From positions 1 to 41,256 of the forward strand of contig CAMJBH010000017.1 of assembly GCA_946403855.1 (NCBI GenBank): 41,256 bases of DNA, in the 5' to 3' direction. Within the stretch, counting starts at the first letter, position 1. Each line of letters starts with the position of its first letter. The notes below the pieces were generated by a model. It saw only the letters and a list, made by a program, of their open reading frames with translations, was not told the DNA's origin and searched no databases. Positions 25,265 through 33,570 of the stretch are shown here, in pieces. The DNA is from an uncultured Bacteroidales bacterium. Lineage in GTDB: Bacteria; Bacteroidota; Bacteroidia; Bacteroidales; UBA932. The position numbers and the translations under genes are program-made.

Positions 25265-27086
25265 GGTAGGTCAGGTATTCGAAGCTGCAATCCCGATTGC
25301 AATTATCGCCGTGGGCGTGACCGGAATCCTCAAAAAGAAGGACGGTCTGGCCCAGAACGTCATCATTCAGAGCATTGGAGCATGCTCCGGCGTGGTGGTG
25401 GCCGGTGCCATTTTCACACTGCCCGCCATCTACATACTCGGGCTGGACGTGAATTTCTGGCAGATGTTCCTGAGTTCCCTGCTGGGTGGCGCAATTGGCA
25501 TACTGTTCCTCATTCCTTTCCGCAAATACTTCGTGCAGGAGATGCACGGCAAGTATCCTTTCCCCGAGGCCACTGCTACCACACAGGTGCTGGTGAGCGG
25601 TGAATCCGGCGGAAACAGCGCCCGCACCCTGGTTGCGGCAGGTCTCATCGGAGGCCTGTACGACTTCGTGGTGGCCACATTCGGGGCCTGGGCGGAGACG
25701 CTGAGCACCACCGTCATGCACTGGGGGCAGGTTGTCGCCGACAAAGCCAAGCTCGTGCTCAAGCTCAACACAGGAGCCGCAGTGCTTGGCCTTGGCTACA
25801 TCATCGGCCTCAAATATGCCTTCGTTATATGCTGCGGATCGTTACTGGTGTGGCTTATCATCATACCGCTCATGAACCTCCTCTGGGGCGGACAGGTCAT
25901 TGACCTCATGGGCACCGGTATCACCGCCACCGTGGGTCAGATGGCTCCGGAGCAGATTTTCAAGGAATATGCGCGCCATATCGGCATAGGCGGTATAGCC
26001 ACCGCCGGCATCATCGGCATCATCAAGAGCGCCGGAGTCATCAAGAGCGCCGTGGGCCTCGCAGTGGGCGAGTTCAAGCGCAAGCCGGGCCAGGAGGCGT
26101 CGGCCGCGGGTGAGCGCACCCAGGAAGACCTGCCCATGCGCACCGTAGTCACCGGCATCATCATAGCACTGCTGTGCATCTTCGCTTTCTTCGCCTTCGG
26201 CGGGGTGGTGGATAATGTCTGGCAGGCTCTGATCGCTCTCCTTATCGTGGCGCTGATCTCGTTCCTCTTCACCACCGTAGCCGCCAACGCGATTGCCATC
26301 GTGGGCAGCAACCCGGTGAGCGGAATGACCATCATGACACTGATAATCACCGCCTTGGTGCTTGTGGCCGTGGGCCTTAAGGGCAACGCCGGCATGGTGG
26401 CCGCAATGGTCATCGGCGGCGTGGTCTGCACCGCGCTCAGCACTGCCGGAGGGCTTATCACCGACTTCAAGATTGGTTACTGGATTGGTACCACCCCGCG
26501 CAAGCAGGAAGCCTGGAAGTTCGTGGGCGTGGCAGTGGCCGCAGCCACCGTGGGCGGAGTCATGCTGGTGCTCAACAAGACATACGGATTCACCGGAGAC
26601 GGAGCCCTGGTAGCGCCTCAGGCCAACGCCATGGCCGCCGTCATACAGCCCATGATGAACGGGGGCAGCGCTCCCTGGCTCCTCTACGGTATCGGTGCGC
26701 TGATAGCAATTGCTCTCACCGTGTTCAAAGTGCCTGCGCTGGCCTTCTGCCTGGGCATGTTCATCCCCATCGACCTCAACCTGCCTCTGCTGGTGGGAGG
26801 CGCCATCTCGTGGTTCGTGACCTCGCGCAGCAAGGACGCCGAAGTTAACCGCAGCTGCGGCGAGAAAGGTACCCTCATTGCCAGCGGTTTCATTGCTGGC
26901 GGCGCGCTCATGGGCGTTGTGTCCGCTATCCTTAAATTCGCCGGCGTGGACTGGTACCTCGGCAGTTGGAACGAAGCGGGAGCCGCCGGTGCCGCACCCG
27001 CAGAGATGATAGCCATCGTTCCCTTCCTGGGCATCTGCGCCTACATGATTTTTGCGTCACTTAAGAAGAAAAATACAAATGAATAG
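25083..27086 (+). CDS. OPT-family oligopeptide transporter
   Basis: A 667-residue integral membrane protein with about 15 hydrophobic helices. The N-terminal segment TPYSVTMGLLMTVLFSAAAAYLGLKVGQ is the OPT-family signature, and GKYPFPEATATTQVLVSG is the conserved loop that follows. By family it takes up small peptides in symport with protons, although some members carry metal chelates. ATG 25083 is preferred over the upstream TTG 25062. It starts 182 bases inside the OstA-like gene and overlaps pepT by 8 bases, so peptide import and cleavage are probably co-expressed. Confidence 0.9.
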   Translation: MKENKNVTLPENAHRELRKGEKYQPLLSPEKRPLEVTPYSVTMGLLMTVLFSAAAAYLGLKVGQVFEAAIPIAIIAVGVTGILKKKDGLAQNVIIQSIGACSGVVVAGAIFTLPAIYILGLDVNFWQMFLSSLLGGAIGILFLIPFRKYFVQEMHGKYPFPEATATTQVLVSGESGGNSARTLVAAGLIGGLYDFVVATFGAWAETLSTTVMHWGQVVADKAKLVLKLNTGAAVLGLGYIIGLKYAFVICCGSLLVWLIIIPLMNLLWGGQVIDLMGTGITATVGQMAPEQIFKEYARHIGIGGIATAGIIGIIKSAGVIKSAVGLAVGEFKRKPGQEASAAGERTQEDLPMRTVVTGIIIALLCIFAFFAFGGVVDNVWQALIALLIVALISFLFTTVAANAIAIVGSNPVSGMTIMTLIITALVLVAVGLKGNAGMVAAMVIGGVVCTALSTAGGLITDFKIGYWIGTTPRKQEAWKFVGVAVAAATVGGVMLVLNKTYGFTGDGALVAPQANAMAAVIQPMMNGGSAPWLLYGIGALIAIALTVFKVPALAFCLGMFIPIDLNLPLLVGGAISWFVTSRSKDAEVNRSCGEKGTLIASGFIAGGALMGVVSAILKFAGVDWYLGSWNEAGAAGAAPAEMIAIVPFLGICAYMIFASLKKKNTNE

Positions 27087-28299
27087 CATTCTTGACCGTT
27101 TTCTGCGTTATATCGCAGTCGATACCCAGAGCAACGAGGAGTCGGAGTCACAACCATCTGAAACTAAGGAACTTGTGTTGTTGGAGATGCTCCGCGACGA
27201 GCTGCTTGCCATGGGAGTGCATGCCGAGCTTGACGAATTCGGTTACGTGTTTGCCAGCATCCCTTCGAATATAGACAAGAAAGTTCCGGCGGTGGGCTTC
27301 ATTGCCCACGTGGACACCGCTCCCGACGCTTCCGGAAAAGATGTCAAAGCCCAGATAATCAAAGACTATGACGGCAGTCCGATAGAGCTCAAGGGAGTGC
27401 CCGGGCTCAAGCTCGACCCGGCCGTGTTCCCCGAACTGCTGTCGCACAAGGGCGAGACCATAATCACCACCGACGGCACCACGCTGTTGGGAGCCGACGA
27501 CAAGGCCGGAGTGGCGGAAATCATGGATGCCGTACAGTACATTGTCGAGCATCCCGAGTTCAAGCACGGCGAGATCAAGATTGGATTTACCCCCGACGAA
27601 GAGATCGGCCGCGGCGTGGTAAAATTCGACGTGAAACGCTTCGGCGCCGATTTCGCCTACACCATGGACGGAGGCGAAGTGGGCGAACTGGAGTTCGAGA
27701 ATTTCAACGCAGCATCGGCGGTGGTGCGCATCCAAGGCTGCAATGTACATCCCGGATACGCCAAGGGCAAGATGCTGAATGCCATATTGATAGGCAATGA
27801 ACTCACTTCCCTTCTGCCGGTTGAGCAGAGGCCGGAATACACCCAGGACTACGAGGGATTCTTCCACCTGGTAGGGTTCAAGGGCAGCGTCGAAGAGGCC
27901 ACCCTGACATGGATCATCCGCGACCACGACAGGGCCAAGTTCGAGCGCAAGAAAGCGGTCATGCAGGAGTGCTGCGACTTTATAAACGCCAAATACGAAA
28001 AGGGCACCGCGACACCTGTCATCAAGGACCAGTACTACAACATGCGCGAAATGGTGGAGCCGCATTACCACGTGATAGACAAGGCGGTACGTGCCATGGA
28101 GATGGCGGGCGTGAAGCCTCACATCCAGCCCATACGCGGAGGCACCGACGGCGCCAACCTGTCATTCAAGGGCCTCCCCTGCCCGAATATCTTCGCCGGC
28201 GGGCTCAACTTCCACGGCAAGTTCGAATGGGTGCCGCTGGAGTCCATGCAGAAGGCTTCCGCGGTGATTCTGAACATTGTGCATCTATTTGCCGAATAG
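27079..28299 (+). CDS. pepT: Peptidase T (tripeptidase)
   Basis: A 406-residue M20B zinc peptidase releasing the N-terminal residue from tripeptides in the cytoplasm. The two-metal site is visible: His77 and Asp79 (AHVDTAPD), Asp140 (GADDKAG), catalytic Glu174 with ligand Glu175 (PDEEIGRG), Asp197 (MDGG), and the late His in FHGKFEW. The length equals E. coli PepT (~408). It follows the OPT transporter directly, so it probably digests the imported peptides. ATG 27079 was chosen over an in-frame TTG at 27052. Confidence 0.96.
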   Translation: MNSILDRFLRYIAVDTQSNEESESQPSETKELVLLEMLRDELLAMGVHAELDEFGYVFASIPSNIDKKVPAVGFIAHVDTAPDASGKDVKAQIIKDYDGSPIELKGVPGLKLDPAVFPELLSHKGETIITTDGTTLLGADDKAGVAEIMDAVQYIVEHPEFKHGEIKIGFTPDEEIGRGVVKFDVKRFGADFAYTMDGGEVGELEFENFNAASAVVRIQGCNVHPGYAKGKMLNAILIGNELTSLLPVEQRPEYTQDYEGFFHLVGFKGSVEEATLTWIIRDHDRAKFERKKAVMQECCDFINAKYEKGTATPVIKDQYYNMREMVEPHYHVIDKAVRAMEMAGVKPHIQPIRGGTDGANLSFKGLPCPNIFAGGLNFHGKFEWVPLESMQKASAVILNIVHLFAE

Positions 28300-28305
28300 G
28301 GTCTC

Positions 28306-29127
28306 ATGGGCCACGACAAACTGCGCAAATTCGCAGAGAACGAGACGTTCCCCTGTCTGCTGCAACCGTCTGCCGCTGAATTGCTTGCCGACGGATACTT
28401 CGCCCTGCGCGACCACGAAGTCAAAGGGCACTGGGGCGAGCGCTTCTCTTCGCCCTCCGCCCCCCTTGTGCTGGAGCTTGGCTGCGGCAAGGGAGAATAC
28501 ACCACGGCACTGGCCGAACGGGAGCCCGCCAAGAACTATGTCGGCGTGGACATCAAGGGCGCAAGGCTATGGAAGGGCGCAAAATACGCCACCGAGAAGG
28601 CTCTTGGCAACGTCGGATTCCTGCGCACCAGGATAGAATTCATCACGGCGTTCTTTGCTCCGGGCGAAGTGTCGGAGATATGGCTCACCTTTTCCGACCC
28701 TCAGGTGCGCAGCGAAAACTCCCGGCTCACATCGCCCCTTTTCCTGGAGCGCTACAGCAAGTTCCTGAAAGACGGAGGGTTAGTGCACTTAAAGACAGAC
28801 TCTCAGTTCCTGTATCAGTACACGCTCGCCGTATGCAGGGCCAATGGCCTTCCGGTGCTTGCTTCGTCAGAGGACATCTATGCCGAGCCGGAGCGTTTCG
28901 ACCCCAGCCTCACCGAAGTGCAGACTTTCTACGAGAGCATGTTCAGGGAGCAGGGATACCCCATTAAGTATCTGTGTTTCAGACTGGAGTCATCTCCCGC
29001 ACCGCGTACGTTCGTAAGCCCGGCAGACTTTGACCCGGACTACTGGCGCTCCGTCGAGGGTGACCGCACCCTGTTCGGGCGCGATACCGCCGAAACGAGG
29101 CGGCAGAAACTTCACCGAAAGGTCTAA
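28306..29127 (+). CDS. trmB: tRNA (guanine-N7-)-methyltransferase
   Basis: A 273-residue SAM-dependent enzyme forming m7G46 in tRNA. The SAM motif LELGCGKGEYT is near 55-65, followed by YVGVDIKGARLWKGA, then LTFSDPQ (family: FPDPWPK-type motif, here changed) and LKTDSQFLYQY. The C-terminus (TFYESMFREQGYPIKYL) fits the family's E-x-x-F-x-x-x-G-x-x-I motif. Unusually, the catalytic-loop segment has SDPQVRSEN rather than PDPWPKKRH. It begins 6 bases after pepT and converges with the nitroreductase gene four bases downstream. Confidence 0.9.
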   Translation: MGHDKLRKFAENETFPCLLQPSAAELLADGYFALRDHEVKGHWGERFSSPSAPLVLELGCGKGEYTTALAEREPAKNYVGVDIKGARLWKGAKYATEKALGNVGFLRTRIEFITAFFAPGEVSEIWLTFSDPQVRSENSRLTSPLFLERYSKFLKDGGLVHLKTDSQFLYQYTLAVCRANGLPVLASSEDIYAEPERFDPSLTEVQTFYESMFREQGYPIKYLCFRLESSPAPRTFVSPADFDPDYWRSVEGDRTLFGRDTAETRRQKLHRKV

Positions 29128-29131
29128 TCTA

Positions 29132-29725
29132 CTACCACTTTTCGTAGTGGATATTCTCCGGCTTCCACTTGTCCTTGGGCTTGTCGCTGCCGGCAGGATG
29201 GCCTATGGGCACTATGCAGTACGGGCAGATCTCTTCCGGGAGGCCAAGAGCCTCAATAGCAGGCTTCATCCTGTCTTCATAAGGGTAGCAGGCAGTCCAA
29301 ACGGCGCCAAGACCGAGGGCCTCGGTGGCAAGGAGGAGATTCTCGGTGGCTGCGGCGCAGTCGGCCGTCCAGTTCTTGTTCTCTACGCCCATCTTGCCTG
29401 TGGTTTTTCCGCAGACGATGACCACGACGGGGGCCTTGGCAATCATCTTGTTGAAGCCTCCCGCGAGTTTATCCTTCGTGGCCTGCTCCCTGACCACAAC
29501 AAAGCGCCACGGCTGAGCGTTCATCCCTGAAGGAGCTGCCATGGCGGCCTTGAGGATGGTTTCTACCTGCGCCGGCGTCACATCTTCGCTGGTGTAGGCA
29601 CGTACGCTTTTACGGGAGTGAATGTTGTCCAGAGCGGCCTTGCAGGCGTCTTGATTGTTCTGGGCGAATGCAGACATCGATAACATGGTAACCAGAGTTA
29701 CGAGAGCTAATTTGAGATATTTCAT
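29132..29725 (-). CDS. Nitroreductase-family protein with signal peptide
   Basis: A 197-residue flavoprotein of the nitroreductase fold, with HSRKSVRAYTSEDV (FMN phosphate contact), AAPSGMNAQPWRFVVV and the late GLGAVWTACYP. It has a signal peptide (MKYLKLALVTLVTMLSMSAFAQ), so it is probably exported, which is less usual than cytoplasmic relatives. Substrate unknown. It runs convergent to trmB; only four bases separate the stops and no clear terminator is visible between them. Confidence 0.88.
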   Translation of the reverse strand: MKYLKLALVTLVTMLSMSAFAQNNQDACKAALDNIHSRKSVRAYTSEDVTPAQVETILKAAMAAPSGMNAQPWRFVVVREQATKDKLAGGFNKMIAKAPVVVIVCGKTTGKMGVENKNWTADCAAATENLLLATEALGLGAVWTACYPYEDRMKPAIEALGLPEEICPYCIVPIGHPAGSDKPKDKWKPENIHYEKW

Positions 29726-29779
29726 GATTGTCCTGCAGCTGCAATAATCGTGCTAACCTGCTGGCTTTGGCCGGTTTCA

Positions 29780-30685
29780 CTAAGCCCTCGGCTTCTGAAT
29801 CATAAAGACCACTGCAGCAATGCAGATGGCAACCCCTATGCCCATCTTCCAGGTCATAGGCTCTCCAAACATCAAGGTACCGATGAGGATGGCGGTAAGC
29901 GGCTCAAACACACCCAGGATGGAGGTTTTGGTGGGGCCGATAAAGCGTGAAGAAACCGCCAGGGTGAGCATGGAAATCATGGTTGGCACTATTGCCAGCC
30001 CCAGGAGATTCGCCCAATCGGCCACTGAATCGACTCCTTCCGTGATGCTGCCGCCCTGGGCCAAGCGTAAGGCTGCGAATAAAATGGTACCCACAACGAG
30101 CGCATAGAGCGTGAGCGTGTGCTCGGAGACTTGTTTGATCCGGCTGCTCCTGTTCACGATGACCAGGTAGGACGCATAGCTAAGAGCCGACATTATGGCA
30201 AGGACGATGCCCAGGGGCTTGATTTCGGCCCCGCGCGAAGGGCTCGACAGCAGGATGATTCCGCCCAACGTTGCGACAATCGACAGCCATGTCTGCCAGC
30301 TGGGATAAAAGCGCAGAAGCACCATGATCAGCGCGACGAACACGGGGTACAGATATACAAGCGTCGTGGCCAGGCCGGAGGGGATGAATTCGTAGGAGGC
30401 AAACAGGAACAGGCTGCTTCCGGCAAAAAGGGCGCCCAGCAGCACCAGAAGGCCGAATTCGTTCTTCCGGACAGAGAATCTCTCTTTCTTCAGGAGCATC
30501 AACAGGCTCAGGAGCGCCGCCGAAATGCCATATCTGAAAAACAGCATCACGAGCACCGGGACTCCGCTTTGTAGCAGAGGTTTAGCGAACAGCGGATTGG
30601 TCCCGTAGGAAACTCCGGCCACCACGCCGCAGATAAGGCCTATAATTCTCCGGTCCGAGATTGCGTATGCATGCTTTGTTGCCAT
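29780..30685 (-). CDS. EamA-family (DMT) transporter
   Basis: A 301-residue membrane protein with ten hydrophobic helices in two EamA halves. The first half has GVVAGVSYGTNPLFAKPLL and ends LGGIILLSS; the second has ALSYASYLVIVNRSSR and FEPLTAILIGTLMFGEPMTWKMGIG. By family it exports metabolites such as amino acids, but the substrate is unknown. The ATG at 30685 is preferred to the TTG at 30691. A possible -7 box (TATCTTCG on the minus strand, 30704-30711) lies upstream. Confidence 0.9.
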   Translation of the reverse strand: MATKHAYAISDRRIIGLICGVVAGVSYGTNPLFAKPLLQSGVPVLVMLFFRYGISAALLSLLMLLKKERFSVRKNEFGLLVLLGALFAGSSLFLFASYEFIPSGLATTLVYLYPVFVALIMVLLRFYPSWQTWLSIVATLGGIILLSSPSRGAEIKPLGIVLAIMSALSYASYLVIVNRSSRIKQVSEHTLTLYALVVGTILFAALRLAQGGSITEGVDSVADWANLLGLAIVPTMISMLTLAVSSRFIGPTKTSILGVFEPLTAILIGTLMFGEPMTWKMGIGVAICIAAVVFMIQKPRA

Positions 30686-30703
30686 ATACAAAATTTGAGG
30701 GCG

Positions 30704-30711
30704 CGAAGATA
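30704..30711 (-). promoter_or_regulatory. Possible -7 box of the EamA gene
   Basis: On the minus strand this reads TATCTTCG, one base off TAnnTTTG, and ends 18 bases before the ATG at 30685. Confidence 0.35.
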
Positions 30712-30753
30712 GGCATTTTGGGCCGGATTACCACATATTTGCGGCATAATTTT

Positions 30754-30863
30754 CGGTGGCGGCTAAATACCTGCTACTTAGCCACTTGCACGATCTGCCT
30801 GCATCATTTTTCGTGCAGGCAAATTGCGGAAGTCGCTGAGACGTAGCGCATTACGCGCCACCG
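30754..30863 (-). repeat. 110-bp palindromic repeat element, copy 2
   Basis: Opposite orientation to the copy at 4585-4694, the same length (110 bp) and the same ends (CGGTGGCG...CGCCACCG). Its internal hairpin is TGCCTGCA (30796-30803) / TGCAGGCA (30814-30821). It fills most of the spacer between the divergently placed EamA start and the end of the EEP-family gene. The two copies match best at the terminal repeats, the ACTTC box and the hairpin. Confidence 0.75.
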
Positions 30864-30876
30864 TCCTAATAGTTGC

Positions 30877-31731
30877 TTAGTCCTTGCTGGTGGAGGGGGC
30901 TTTGATGGTCACGTCAACATACACCGGAAGGTGATCGGAGGCGATTTTGACGTCGCCGGACTTGAATTCTGTGGGCACTTTGGCCGCGTGGAGTTCAACC
31001 CGGGACGAGGCATTCCGGTACACCATTATGTAATCGATGCACTTGGTCGGACTTTTGGCAGGATAAGTGAAGTCGAGCGGCGAGAGGATGGTCCATTCCT
31101 GCTTCATGTAGGCAATGGTCTCGCTGTTCGGTAGTGCGTTGAAGTCGCCGCACAGAATCACCGGTTTGTCCGTGCTGCCGTATGTCTTTCTTACCCAGTC
31201 TGTTATAGTAGTAGCCTGAGCTTTCTGGGCATTCTTGGATGTGTGGTCCAGGTGGGTGGAACAGAACACGAAATCCCGGAATTCGCACACCGCGAGGGCG
31301 CGCTGCTCGGAGCCGTCGCCGCGGTCGAGCTTGAGCCTCATGCGCTTTTGAAGCTTCAGCGAGGGATCCGACACTATTCCGATTCCGTAGCCGCCGCCTT
31401 TGTAGCTTAGGGCCTGCGCAAATGTATAGTCCCAACCGCCCATGGCCTCGGCGAATAGCTTTATTTGAAAAACGTTGTGACGGGTGTTGCAGCTGTCCAG
31501 TTCGTTCATGGATAAAGCGCTCACACCCAGCTCCTTGGCCATAGCGGCCACCATGTTGGTCGTGTTGGTCCCGCTCTTGCTGAAAACGCCCACGTTGTAC
31601 GTTGCCAGCCTTAGCGTGTCTTCGGTCTGAGTCTGCTCTTCTCCGGGCGATGGGATTTGGCCCGAAGGAGCGTTATCACATTGACAGAACAGAAACATGG
31701 CGCTCAGAAGCGCAAAAAACAGTGTTTTCAT
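30877..31731 (-). CDS. Endonuclease/exonuclease/phosphatase-family lipoprotein
   Basis: A 284-residue protein of the DNase I-like fold: TYNVG near 44, NELD (metal-binding Glu), CSTHLDHTS, CGDFNALPNS and a final SDHLPVY, all catalytic landmarks of the EEP superfamily. The signal peptide ends in FCQC, so it is probably membrane-anchored outside the cytoplasm. Substrate may be nucleic acid or a phosphoester such as a sphingolipid or inositol phosphate; the sequence does not decide. Its -7 box lies four bases before the ATG. Confidence 0.85.
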   Translation of the reverse strand: MKTLFFALLSAMFLFCQCDNAPSGQIPSPGEEQTQTEDTLRLATYNVGVFSKSGTNTTNMVAAMAKELGVSALSMNELDSCNTRHNVFQIKLFAEAMGGWDYTFAQALSYKGGGYGIGIVSDPSLKLQKRMRLKLDRGDGSEQRALAVCEFRDFVFCSTHLDHTSKNAQKAQATTITDWVRKTYGSTDKPVILCGDFNALPNSETIAYMKQEWTILSPLDFTYPAKSPTKCIDYIMVYRNASSRVELHAAKVPTEFKSGDVKIASDHLPVYVDVTIKAPSTSKD

Positions 31732-31735
31732 ATGG

Positions 31736-31743
31736 CAAATATA
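31736..31743 (-). promoter_or_regulatory. -7 box of the EEP lipoprotein gene
   Basis: Minus-strand TATATTTG, an exact match to TAnnTTTG, with only four bases between it and the ATG (31731). Transcription should start at the start codon, giving a leaderless mRNA. Confidence 0.6.
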
Positions 31744-31773
31744 TTAAATAATTACTTTCCTCATGTTTTTTTT

Positions 31774-31781
31774 TAAATTTG
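31774..31781 (+). promoter_or_regulatory. -7 box of the small FISUMP lipoprotein gene
   Basis: TAAATTTG is an exact consensus match four bases before ATG 31786 and 19 bases before the in-frame ATG 31801. It is divergent from, and 30 bases away from, the -7 box of the EEP gene. Confidence 0.6.
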
Positions 31782-31785
31782 CGGT

Positions 31786-32580
31786 ATGAAACAATATATC
31801 ATGCACTCTATTATCAAGATAGCCGGCATGTTGGTCATAGCCGCAATGATGGGAACCGCATGCTCGGATGTAAATCCCGAAGAAACAGATCCACAGGACA
31901 ACAACGGGAAAAACGAGGTGAAACCTACCCCTGCGATGTATGATTATCCGCTCCCCGAAGCAGTAGATTTGGGCCTTTCTGTTAAATGGGCATCAATGAA
32001 TCTGTTTTCTTCCGAACCGGTTTCCGTAAAAGGTTTTTTGCCCTGGGGTGCTTATTATAACACTTCCTGTAGCTGGCGGGATTACAGGTTATGCGAAGGC
32101 TCTGAGAAGAGTCTGACCAGATACAACAGCGATAAAGCATACGGAAAGGTTGACAACAAGAAAGAGTTTAAAGAGTATAATTACGAAGATGATGCCGCCA
32201 GAGCATATCTTGGCGGCAAATGGCGCATTCCTACTGAGGCAGAATGGAAGGAACTGATTGATAATTGCACTTGGAAATGGAAATATACCAGTATTCCAGA
32301 CACATCAAAGCCGGGAACCACTACGACGGTGGGAGGGTATCAGGTTACCAGTAAAATTAACGGCGCCAGCATAATCCTGCCTGCTGCGGGTAAGAAAAAA
32401 TATAATAACGACAAATTTACCGCTGAATTTCTGTATCAGGGTCAATTGGGCTTTTACTGGACTTCTACAGCCTCGTCAGGCGCCAATGCCAGAATGTTTC
32501 ATTTTTCCGGCTATGGCGAAATGACTTTACGTTATACTTTGCGCTGTGAAGGTCTTTCTATCCGCCCTGTAACAGATTAG
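31786..32580 (+). CDS. Small lipoprotein with one FISUMP-type module
   Basis: A 264-residue lipoprotein. The signal peptide leads to lipobox GTAC (Cys near 27), followed by an acidic linker. From ~63 a single module matches those in the 1272-residue lipoprotein: AVDLGLSVKWASMN, a PWGAYYN variant of the AWGE box, DDAARAYLGGKWRIPTEAEWKELIDNC, YQVTSKINGASIILPAAG and the final SIRPVTD. It lacks BIG2 repeats. ATG 31801 is a credible alternative start, leaving a short 5' leader. Likely a cell-surface protein; function unknown. Confidence 0.75.
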   Translation: MKQYIMHSIIKIAGMLVIAAMMGTACSDVNPEETDPQDNNGKNEVKPTPAMYDYPLPEAVDLGLSVKWASMNLFSSEPVSVKGFLPWGAYYNTSCSWRDYRLCEGSEKSLTRYNSDKAYGKVDNKKEFKEYNYEDDAARAYLGGKWRIPTEAEWKELIDNCTWKWKYTSIPDTSKPGTTTTVGGYQVTSKINGASIILPAAGKKKYNNDKFTAEFLYQGQLGFYWTSTASSGANARMFHFSGYGEMTLRYTLRCEGLSIRPVTD

Positions 32581-32598
32581 ATATTTCGGTCGTTCTAT

Positions 32599-32997
32599 TT
32601 AACCATCTTTGTGGTGCCGGAGATTCCATTTACGGAGGAATTCGGCAAGCTCGGTGTTTTTCAGTATCTTTTCGTAGCAGCTCATAGGGAACTCGTCGGA
32701 GAACTTTTCCAGATCGCAGTCCACCAGAAAGTCCATCGGCAGATCTTCGTCGAATTCTCCGCCCATGCAGCTTCCGGCAGAGATGCCCGGAGTAAAAATC
32801 TCCTTGCGGATATAGGGCTGGCCGGAATCCTTGAAGCAGAGATAATAAACCCTGCCCTCGTATCCTCCCGGATTTTCAAAATGAGTGCTCGCAACCCTAA
32901 TTTTGTCGTGAATGAACGTCAGTCCGTTTTTGCGGGCATATTCCTCCTCAGGAGAATCATAAACGCCTCGGATAATCGTTTTACTCTGTTCTGACAT
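32599..32997 (-). CDS. Hypothetical protein
   Basis: A 132-residue soluble protein of unrecognised family, starting MSEQSKTIIRGVYDSPEEEY. It is acidic, without signal peptide or membrane helix, and has an aromatic middle (GYEGRVYYLCFKDSG) and a helical C-terminus (YEKILKNTELAEFLRKW). Longer in-frame readings to 33147 run into AT-rich non-coding DNA, so ATG 32997 was chosen. It converges with the FISUMP lipoprotein gene. Confidence 0.65.
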   Translation of the reverse strand: MSEQSKTIIRGVYDSPEEEYARKNGLTFIHDKIRVASTHFENPGGYEGRVYYLCFKDSGQPYIRKEIFTPGISAGSCMGGEFDEDLPMDFLVDCDLEKFSDEFPMSCYEKILKNTELAEFLRKWNLRHHKDG

Positions 32998-33538
32998 AAT
33001 TATTGTTTTGTTTTTGATGTTTTTTGAAGCCGAACTAACGCTCTGAACGTGCACCGAGCTCATATACAAACCTAATGTAGCAAATAATCCCCCCGGCAAC
33101 ATTTGCCCACATTTTGGGCTTACTGAAAGTTTTGTAGTCCATGGCAAATTCTATATTAGTAAACACGGTCTGACAAATATAATCATTTCTCCAGACTACC
33201 ACCTCCCATGTGCATCTTCTCCGATACGGCTATCCTGAAAAAGCGAGTTTAAACTTCTCTTCGGTGAGCATAGGGGTACATTCACGTGACAGCCTATGAG
33301 CATTTTGGGCTGTTTTTGCGCATAGTGGTCCACTGTCTGTGCAGACTATACGCACCTGGCCATAGGCGGGAGAGCCGAAAGCACCATACATATACCAATA
33401 GCGGATTCAAGAATTGAAGAAATCCGCAGATAGTCCGTGATGTACCGCGTGACCGGCGGCTTTGTCGGCATCTTTTCGCGTCCGTTATATAATGAAGCCT
33501 TTTTATGCCTACAGCAACGGAAATCTCTCATAAATTTT
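32998..33538. other. Gene-free spacer at the left edge of the island
   Basis: No convincing gene is seen. The stretch holds the left 184-bp direct repeat (33173-33356) and, between 33357 and 33538, AT-rich DNA with a minus-strand reading of 61 codons (33346-33531) that resembles nothing known and is not called. It ends at the -7 box of the next lipoprotein gene. Confidence 0.6.
33173..33356 (+). repeat. 184-bp direct repeat, left copy
   Basis: This segment recurs in the same orientation at 40349-40531 with about 90% identity. The core from 33209 (CATGTGCATCTTCTCCG) to about 33343 (GTGGTCCACTGTC) differs at only a handful of positions. It has no convincing reading frame in common. The two copies enclose about 7 kb of AT-rich accessory genes. 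Confidence 0.85.
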
Positions 33539-33546
33539 TATATTTG
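33539..33546 (+). promoter_or_regulatory. -7 box of the 151-residue lipoprotein gene
   Basis: TATATTTG, exact consensus, 24 bases before the ATG at 33571. Confidence 0.6.
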
Positions 33547-33570
33547 TCTGGAATTAACTGTTTGTAGCTT

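Noticed and set aside
33346..33531. 61-codon minus-strand frame beside the left repeat
   Set aside because: No recognisable motif, no start signal, and it runs into the repeat.
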